Source: Colius striatus (lineage: Eukaryota > Chordata > Aves > Coliiformes > Coliidae). Taken from it: a stretch of DNA of 64,000 nucleotides. Position numbers and translations under genes: made by a program. This document shows positions 57,901-64,000 of the stretch, one piece after another. The notes below the pieces were generated by a model. The model ran no database searches. It saw nothing but the letters and a program-made list of their open reading frames with translations, and was not told the DNA's origin. The stretch lies in the NCBI RefSeq assembly GCF_028858725.1, contig NC_084769.1:3031001-3095000 (forward strand), written 5' to 3'. Each line of letters starts with the position of its first letter. Position 1 is the first letter of the stretch.

Positions 57901-58186
57901 CAGTTTTTCAGACGCTCCGCGTGCCGGGCCGGCTCCGTCCCGGCTCCGTTCCCCAAGTCCCGGCAGGGAATGCAGAAAGGCCCACGGACCCAGGGGCCGG
58001 GGGGAGGCGGGGAGGGGGAAGGACGGGTGAAACAGCCCTGGCCGGCGCTCCGCAGAGGCTTCCCGCAGGCAGAGAGACACTCACCGCTGCGTGCGCCCGG
58101 GAGGCGGCGCCGGCGGACGCGGGCCCGGCAGCTCCGGCAGCTCCAGAGGAGAGTCCTGGCGGTCAGCTACACGAGCGCTGCGGCTA
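54930..58186 (-). other. ACVR2A: ACVR2A 3' UTR
   Basis: It extends from the stop codon at 58,187 down to the inferred poly(A) signal. The first about 270 bases after the stop (58,185-57,915) are very GC- and CpG-rich. The part at 57,100-57,850 is AT-rich and looks more typical of a conserved 3' UTR, and 55,250-57,060 is GC-rich again. Many short open frames are present but none resembles a protein. The 3' boundary is inferred. Confidence 0.6.
54940..54945 (-). terminator. ACVR2A: Likely ACVR2A poly(A) signal
   Basis: TTTATT on the plus strand is AATAAA on the minus strand. It gives a 3' UTR of about 3.2 kb, in line with the long 3' UTR of vertebrate ACVR2A. Shorter alternative 3' ends cannot be excluded. 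Confidence 0.6.
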
Positions 58187-58381
58187 TCATAGGCTGGACT
58201 CTTTGGGAGGGAAGTCAACGTTTGTCACCATTGTGACCACAGTCACGATGTCCTCTGTGGTGATGATGTTAGTGAGTTTCTGCATCTGGATGATGCGCTC
58301 CTCCACGCAGCCCGCAGACAGCCGCGCCTCCGCGTCGTGATCCCAGCACTCCTCGATGGTCTCGCACAGCATGGCCATCCC
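58187..58381 (-). CDS. ACVR2A: ACVR2A last exon (stop codon)
   Basis: The acceptor CCCGCAG precedes GGGATGGCC. It encodes 64 residues (about 450-513), [20 protein letters not shown] through [16 protein letters not shown], then TGA at 58,189-58,187. This is the end of the kinase C-lobe and the cytoplasmic tail. Confidence 0.97.
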   Translation of the reverse strand, partial: GMAMLCETIEECWDHDAEARLSAGCVEERIIQMQKLTNIITTEDIVTVVTMVTNVDFPPKESSL

Positions 58382-61300
58382 CTGCGGGCACACAGCCAGC
58401 TGTCACTGCACCGGCAGGCAGGGCGTGCACAGCCAGGGGGTACGCAGCCAGTCAGGGGGGTGAACAGTCGGTTGAAGGGGTAAGCAGTTGGGGGGTACAC
58501 AGTAAGGGAGCAAGCAGTCAGTTAGAGGGTACACAGGGGGGTACACAGTCAGGGGGGTACACAGCCAGGGGGTATGCAGTCAGGGGGGTACAGAGTCAGT
58601 TAGGGGGGTACACAGCCAGTTAGGGGAGTATGCAGTCAGTTAGGAAGGTATGCAGCCAGTCAGGGGGGTACGCAGTCAGTTAGGGGGCATGCAGTCAGTT
58701 AGGGGTGTATATGCAGTCAGGGGGGTACACAGCCAGGGGGTATGCAGTCAGTTAGAGGAGGTACACAGCCAGTTAGGGGAGTATGCAGTCAGTTATGGGG
58801 TACACAGTCAGTTAGGAGGTAAACAACCAGTTAGGGGAGTATGCAGTCAGTTAGGAAGGTATGCAGCCAGTCAGGGGGGTACACAGTCAGTTAGGGGGCA
58901 TGCAGTCAGTTACAGGAGGTACACAGCCAGTTAGGGGAGTATGCAGTCAGTTTGGGGGGTACGCAGTCAGTTAGGGGGGTACACAGTCAGTTTGGGGGGT
59001 ACACAGTCAGTGTGGTGCTGCACAAGGGTGGGCTCGCCTGCAAGTCACCAGGGAGCTGCACTGCAAGGCCCCACTGCTGAGCTCTAACCCTCCTGTCCAA
59101 CAGGGAGCTGCACCATGTTTGTTTTATAGACCCTCCCAGATGATGGGGGTTGGAAGGGCCCTGCAGATCTGCTCCAGTCCCAGCACCTGCCAAAGCAGGT
59201 TCTCCTCACTCAGGGGGCACAGGAGTCCAGGTGGGTTTGGAAACCTCCCAAAAAAGAGCCTCCACACTCTCCCTGGGCAGCCTGGGCCAGGGCTCCCTCA
59301 CCTCAGCACTAAACCAGCTTCTCCTCCTGTGCCAATGGCACTTCTTGTGTTCCAGCTTGTGCCTGTTACCCCTTGTCCTGGCATTAGCAACCTCAGAACC
59401 AAGTGTTACCTTATCCTTGTTAGGGACCTATTAATTTACAGCCCATCCAGTTCCTACTGGAATGATTAAATTCCTCCTAAGAGACAGCACAATGGCCACA
59501 ACACAGGATGAACACACTTGCAATTCAGGTGGTGTCAGAACTCAGGAGCCCTGGGTGATGTTGCTACTTACAGAATGTTTCTGCCAACACTCTCTTAGAA
59601 CAGGTCTCTTCTTTTTATGAACTACAACTTCCTGCATGTCTTCCAGGGAGGGATGCTGGCCAATTTCTTCTTCAAATGGCAACATGTACTCATCCACTGG
59701 GCCTGGAGATGAAGAAAGAAAAGTTAAACCACCAATTTTGCTTTAGAGGGAAAAAAATGAGACAAAAATACAAGTGGTATCTTAGAAATGCAGCCTGGAA
59801 GCAGAAGGTGTCTTGTGGCAGGTTTGGGGCACGTGGGCACCAAGACTCCTTGCCCCTGCACCCACAGTCTCTCCCTGCCCCTGCACCCATGGCCTCTCCA
59901 ACCCTGGCCTCAGCAGGACAAATGCTGCTCCTGCTCTCAGGTCTGGAGGCCCTTTCAGTCCCTGCTCACTGAGATGGCTCCTGACAGGCACTCATGAATG
60001 TTCTCAAATGCCACATGCCCCATGGAAGAGCAGCTCCCAACTGCATCCCTCTGTGGAAGGGACACATTCCCTTCTCCAGCCCACACAGCCCAGGACAGAA
60101 CTCCTCCTGTTGAAGGCTATGTGTAATATTGTCTGTAACTGCACCCCAGGGACCAGGCTTTGCATGCTGAACCACAGATGGTTTGTTATTGCAACTTTAT
60201 GCTCCCAGATGTGAAGTCTGGACAAAGAAGGAAGGGGAAGACAGAATGAACACTGTGGTACAGATGAGACTCAGTGGGATGGATCAGGTACCTTCAGGAA
60301 AAAATCCCAACCACATTTGCAGAGAGAAGCAAAACATCACCTACATGTAGCTGAACTGAGCTGCTGACCTAAACATGGAACCTTCTCCCAAACCTTGCCC
60401 TTTGTCTTGTTCTTGACTGAACCTGACTTATGCTGGGCACCCAAAATGAGCTCTCAACCAAGAGCAAGAGGGCAGGGAGGCACAGAACTTCAATGGCACA
60501 GCCTCACTCTGGCACCTGGGGTTAAACCAGGATCAGACTGTTCTGTGTGCCACTGTGGACAACTGCCCTCTCAAGGTATCACAGAGCAGTTCACAGCAGG
60601 GCAAGAGGAGCCCAGGTGCTTACACACAGCTGGGAAATCTTCAGCTGCATCAGGTGTTGCCTTATGAATCCTCTGGCCTTGCATTGCCTTGCCTTTGGTA
60701 TCGAGAGGGGTCTAACCTGAGCTGCAGCTTATGAACACAATACGTTTGAGGGAGATGCTCTGGCAACCAGAGTATCAGCCTGAACTCAGATGATGTGTAT
60801 CAGCTTAGGAGCTCTGCAGTAACTCTCTTCTCTGGGTTGTGGTAAGGAAGAGAGAAACATAGCAGATGCCCACATACCAGTAAACTTACCGGGGATGCCA
60901 AAGGCTGAGGGGAATTAGCAAGTGACTACACGGTGCTGCTGTTTCATTCCTTTCCCCACACAGCTGCCACCCTCGTTAAATTTTATCCCATAGGTGTAAT
61001 CTACCTTCCAATGTGTTGCTTTAAATACAGCCCCACCCCAGTTCCTTGAGGCAGTCCCACAGAGAAGCCTGCTGCTTACCATCCGAGGCGGTGCAGCGGG
61101 ACGCCAGCTCCCAGAGCACCAGGCCCATGGCGTACATGTCTATCCTCAGGAATGCATCCCTCTGGAAGTTTATAGCACCTTCTAGTACCTCAGGAGCCAT
61201 ATACCTTCGTGTGCCAACCTTTGAAAGACAGGAAAGGGTAAGAATTTGCACACTAAGCATCAACATGACCCCACAGCCACTCTGGCTGGTGCCAATCACA

Positions 61301-63592
61301 GTCATCCTATAGACCAGTACTAATTATTCCTGTCACAGATTAAAAGCATCACGGTTCTCCCTGCTCAGGGCTAAATCTTGGCAGTTTCTTGTATCCTTAT
61401 ATCCAAGAGTAGGCAAGAGGAGTAAGAAACAACCACATAGACTAGGGAGGGGCTGAGGGAATGGGGATATTCAGCCTAGAGAAAAGGAGCCTGAGGGGAG
61501 ACAACAGCACTTTCAGCAGCTCCCTGACAGGAGGCTGCAGTGAGCTGGGGGTCAGTTGTACCAGGATAAAAGCAAAGGAAAACTGGCTACCAAAGTGCAG
61601 CTCATACAGAGAAAGCTCTATGAAATCCCTTACACAGAAGTGGCTGTGAAAGGAAACATTTGGGGATATCCACTCTTTTTGGCCAAAGTTAATGATGAAA
61701 TTACATCATGTGAATAAATGAGAAGCTACATGATGCCTGAACAAGATCCACTCCACTGTGTAAACCTTCATGGCCACAGCTATGTTTCTCCTCAGTGGTG
61801 TCACAGAAGTCTTATAATCTTTTGTCTCTTGACCATAAACTGTGAATCTCTATCTCAAACTAAATATATTTAATATTACATTCAATTTTCCAGAAGCTGC
61901 AATGCTCTAAGCTCAAGTTTGTTACTCCACAAGTACACGGTACTAAATCGGTTTCCCGTTGGATGACAAGATCAGCACCTTTGTCAGTTCAGGACAGGGA
62001 CTGTTGCTAGGTCAGACAGAAACCAACTGCCAGTGCCACTCCTCAATTTCTGAGCAGTACCATTACTAGAATATGGGAAGAGCACTCTCTCTTGCCCAAA
62101 TCCTCTGGAAAGAATAAAAATAAGGGAGGAGAAAGGCCGTGTAAGGAAACTGTGTGTGTGGGGAAACTGTGATCCCTAATCACCTAAGGAATTGCTCAAT
62201 TTCCATCCCAAGGAGAAAGCACAGATTGCCACATTCCTTGCAGCTCACCAAAAGCAGGGTGGAGGATACAGCTTCCTGTGCAGGAGGAATACCTGAGCTA
62301 TCCATTTCCCTTCACATGCAGTTCCCAGCTGCACCACTTCTGGACAGAACCCAGCGTTTACCTGTCCGTGTGTATCCCCCGCGGACTTTCCAGCCTCGAA
62401 CTTTAAAGCTAGTCCAAAATCAGCAATACAAGCTGTAAGGTTATTTTTCAGCAGCACATTCTTGCTTTTAATGTCCCTTTCAAGGTAAGCGGAAAAACAA
62501 AATAAAAGTTAGAGACCTAGAACATGAAATACCATCTAATGTTCTAAGGAAGAAGTAACGTGATAAAGCAAAGATCATGACATCAAAGGCAAGACAGTTC
62601 TCGGGCTCTTTCTTGGGAGGTCTTCAAAGCACTCCTGGACACATTCCTGTGTGTCCTGATCTAGGTGGGACCTGCTTGAGCAGGGGGGATTGGACTAGAT
62701 GATCTCTAAAGGTCCCTTCCAACCCCAACCATTCTAAACAGCAGAGTAACACCACCTAGGAGTACACTTGTGGAAATGGGACAGACAGCAACTGCAGCTA
62801 TCAGTTATGCTTAGCTCAAGAATATATGCTCACTTACAAGCATGTACAACACAGAAATAAGAATGCAGCTACTGCACACTTCAGTGGCAGCAACACTTTG
62901 TTTGTTTAAGTAACAGGAAACAAAATGCTTCGAGAAATGAATGCTGATTGTTTCTAGCACGGAGACACGGGATCTCCTGCAGCAACAACAGATCATGGAC
63001 TCGATCCAGAGATTCCCATCTGTCCCACGTGCACCTCTCCCCCTCCCCCACTTCACCATCAGTCTGGCAGTTTTGTTCATGAAGTTCCCAGTTCTGCACA
63101 ATGTGTATTTCTCTCACTTGTGTCTATCTTTCCTTTTGGTTGCCATTATCATTTCAGCTCCCTACACTTACAATGCCACTTACAGCAAATGCTTCTGTCT
63201 GAAAGCATCCAGTATTCCTTACAGTTACATACACAAGTGTTTCAGTTGCTTCTAACAGCTACAAAGTCAATTGTTTCACACACTTCAATAATTACCTGTG
63301 TAAAACAAAGATCTTTTGGGGCAACTTCAACTTTTACTCATGTATGTAACTGTAAGCAATACCCTTGCACTCTGACCCGACTTAGGCTGAGCAGATCTTC
63401 CTGAGGAGGCTGACAAGCACCTCCCAGCGTGTTATGTATACCATACCTATGGGAAATGGCAGGTTTGTGCCCATCCTTCAGCCCTGGTATATCCTCGTGG
63501 AGATAAGCCAGGCCTCGAGCCATTGTTTGAGCGATGTGACACAGCTCGTTCCAAGAAACCACGTTAGCCTTGAGAAAGTCTGTTAATGAACC
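58187..63592 (-). CDS. ACVR2A: ACVR2A, activin receptor type-2A, 3' half (5 coding exons, with introns; partial)
   Basis: ACVR2A is a single-pass plasma-membrane serine/threonine kinase receptor. It binds activins, GDFs and some BMPs and phosphorylates type I receptors (ALK4 and others) to start SMAD signalling. Five minus-strand exons join in frame to residues about 273-513, by human numbering. The catalytic loop HRDIKSKN (Asp322), the DFG motif in [15 protein letters not shown], the APE-type motif in [11 protein letters not shown], the family-typical [16 protein letters not shown], and the C-terminal end [10 protein letters not shown] are all present. The extracellular domain, membrane segment and N-lobe lie beyond the right edge. 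It differs from the human protein mainly by RECWQKHS in place of RDYWQKHA. ACVR2B is excluded by the C-terminal sequence and by synteny with ORC4. Coordinates include introns. Confidence 0.97.
58427..59011 (+). repeat. Minisatellite, 20-22-bp unit, about 585 bp
   Basis: About 27 imperfect units of the type GGGGGGTACACAGTCAGTTA, with variants (TATGCAG, TACGCAG, GCATGCAG, CAGCCAG). A longer block starting at TTAGGGGAGT recurs at 58,620 and 58,831, showing a 211-bp higher-order duplication. The 94-codon open frame through it is repeat-driven. It lies wholly within the last ACVR2A intron. Confidence 0.95.
59140..59391 (-). mobile_element. CR1 fragment in ACVR2A last intron
   Basis: The plus strand reads 'gatgatgggggttggaaggg', 'aaagagcctccacactctcc', 'gggccagggctccctcacct' and 'ttaccccttgtcctggcatt', the reverse complement of a CR1 end. 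Relative to ACVR2A it is in the sense direction. Confidence 0.92.
59572..59702 (-). CDS. ACVR2A: ACVR2A penultimate exon
   Basis: The acceptor is TCTCCAG and the donor TCT/GTAAGT. It encodes the end of Gly406 and residues 407-449, [20 protein letters not shown] and onward to LRECWQKHS. The three lysine codons at 59,616-59,608 are AAA AAG AAG, so the A8 run known in human exon 10 is broken here. Confidence 0.97.
59703..61079 (-). other. ACVR2A: ACVR2A intron, nothing recognised
   Basis: A 1.4-kb intron between a GTAAGC donor and a TCCAG acceptor. No repeat or gene recognised. Confidence 0.6.
61080..61218 (-). CDS. ACVR2A: ACVR2A exon with activation segment end
   Basis: The acceptor is TTTCAAAG and the donor GATG/GTAAGC. 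It encodes residues 360-405, [20 protein letters not shown] and onward to [11 protein letters not shown], and one base of Gly406. It covers the P+1 loop, the APE motif and the start of the C-lobe. Confidence 0.97.
61219..62361 (-). other. ACVR2A: ACVR2A intron with a CR1 remnant
   Basis: A 1.1-kb intron with one CR1-like piece at 61,450-61,570. Nothing else recognised. Confidence 0.6.
61450..61570 (+). mobile_element. Diverged CR1 ORF2-tail piece
   Basis: The plus strand reads 'tattcagcctagagaaaagg' and 'agcctgaggggagacaacag', then 'ctccctgacaggaggctgca'. This matches the CR1 ORF2 stretch 'EKRRLRGD...' at the nucleotide level. It has no 3' tail, so it is either 3'-truncated or decayed. Confidence 0.7.
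62362..62476 (-). CDS. ACVR2A: ACVR2A exon with catalytic loop and DFG
   Basis: The acceptor is TTGAAAG and the donor CAG/GTAAAC. It completes Arg321 (split codon) and encodes residues 322-359, [20 protein letters not shown] and onward to SAGDTHGQ. The proton-acceptor Asp322 is its first full codon. Confidence 0.97.
62477..63446 (-). other. ACVR2A: ACVR2A intron with one CR1
   Basis: A 970-base intron between GTATGG and TTGAAAG. It contains the CR1 at 62,613 and nothing else recognised. Confidence 0.65.
62613..62739 (+). mobile_element. CR1 3'-end fragment
   Basis: It has 'gggaggtcttcaaagcactc', 'cctgtgtgtcctgatctagg' and 'ggattggactagatgatctc', ending in cattcta. It belongs to the same subfamily as the copies at 36,625 and 42,717. 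Confidence 0.93.
63447..63592 (-). CDS. ACVR2A: ACVR2A exon, first one inside the window
   Basis: The acceptor is TGTGCAG and the donor CATAG/GTATGG. It encodes residues 273-320, [20 protein letters not shown] and onward to [12 protein letters not shown], and two bases of Arg321. The exon before it is outside the window. Confidence 0.97.
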
Positions 63593-64000
63593 CTGCACAG
63601 CAAAGAGGAAAAACGACTTCAACATCAATTTCACTTGCAATTGGTCATGAAGAAAATGTCTAGATGGCCTGTACCATCAGAGAACACAACGTGCTGGCTG
63701 CTTTTCTCTGTTTTCTGTCAGACCCTGTCATTATGCACATTCATATGCAAACAACTGCTAGTTTAAATAAACCTCACATCTTTGCACCCTTTCTAGTTTA
63801 CAAATAGAATCAAGATGCATCTACTCATCACCCCAACAGGGGAGCAGGCCAATGTTCAGGGGCACATTTGCCAGTGAAGTGTGCTCAACTGTCCGTGTCA
63901 CAAGTGGGAGCTACACTCCAGATAGTGTAATCTTGTATTAAGATGAGCCTGTTTTTACATGCATGACTTAAAACCTTCTGGGAACAGGAGTTTACAGGTT
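63593..64000 (-). other. ACVR2A: ACVR2A upstream intron (cut by window edge)
   Basis: Intronic sequence upstream of the acceptor at 63,594-63,593. No further ACVR2A exon is visible before the window ends. Confidence 0.7.

Larger units (their letters stand above)
58382..59571 (-). other. ACVR2A: ACVR2A last intron, with minisatellite and CR1
   Basis: The donor is GTAAGT at 59,571 and the acceptor CAG at 58,382. It contains a minisatellite of about 580 bases starting roughly 45 bases from the acceptor, and an antisense-to-plus CR1 at 59,140. Confidence 0.85.

Noticed and set aside
57813..58340. 175-codon plus-strand open frame
   Set aside because: It is antisense to the last ACVR2A exon and the GC-rich 3' UTR.
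58650..58934. 94-codon repetitive open frame
   Set aside because: It is a translation of the minisatellite units, with no coding evidence.
1..64000. tRNA, rRNA, snRNA, miRNA or CRISPR arrays
   Set aside because: I looked for tRNA-like A/B boxes, spaced direct repeats and obvious hairpins and found none I could support. The only spaced repeats are CR1 copies and the minisatellite.

Overview
This 64-kb window looks like avian nuclear DNA. About 25 truncated CR1 non-LTR retrotransposons, many keeping the C-terminal codons of CR1 ORF2 and the ATTCTATGA-type 3' end, are scattered on both strands, while SINEs are absent as far as I can see. The genes are intron-rich with typical vertebrate splice sites. 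The order ACVR2A - ORC4 - MBD5 is the known vertebrate neighbourhood (human 2q22-q23), seen here in the opposite orientation. I cannot name the species. The exon calls rest on codon-by-codon continuity and on recalled knowledge of the protein families, not on a database search.

Layout. (1) Bases 1 to about 35,460: an AT-rich, gene-free stretch with few repeats. I interpret it as the first intron of MBD5, minus strand, 5' part only; no MBD5 coding sequence is in the window. (2) About 34,950-36,560: a strong CpG island that is the shared, divergent promoter of MBD5 (minus) and ORC4 (plus). It has an NRF1 site, ETS-type sites, an E-box, a TATA-like element and a non-coding first exon with a clear splice donor on each strand. 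(3) 36,244-54,222: the complete ORC4 gene, with 13 coding exons (exons 2-14) joining into a 436-codon frame, the same length as human ORC4. One intron uses a GC-AG donor. (4) 54,205-54,940: a short convergent gap between the ORC4 and ACVR2A poly(A) signals, filled by one CR1. (5) 54,930 to the right edge: the 3' half of ACVR2A on the minus strand. It comprises five coding exons (residues about 273-513, most of the kinase domain and the C-tail) and a 3' UTR of about 3.2 kb. The upstream exons lie beyond base 64,000.

ORC4 is a subunit of the origin recognition complex and ACVR2A is an activin/BMP receptor kinase. They share no pathway and sit together only by conserved synteny. MBD5 and ORC4 are probably co-regulated through their common CpG-island promoter.

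No previously undescribed gene system is evident. The most unusual items are the GC-AG intron in ORC4, a 20-22-bp minisatellite with a 211-bp higher-order repeat in the last ACVR2A intron, a CpG-rich patch with a strong cryptic donor just after the ACVR2A stop codon, CpG/CRE-like patches inside the putative MBD5 intron, and the sharp contrast between a 10.7-kb CR1-free stretch and the CR1-dense ORC4 introns.
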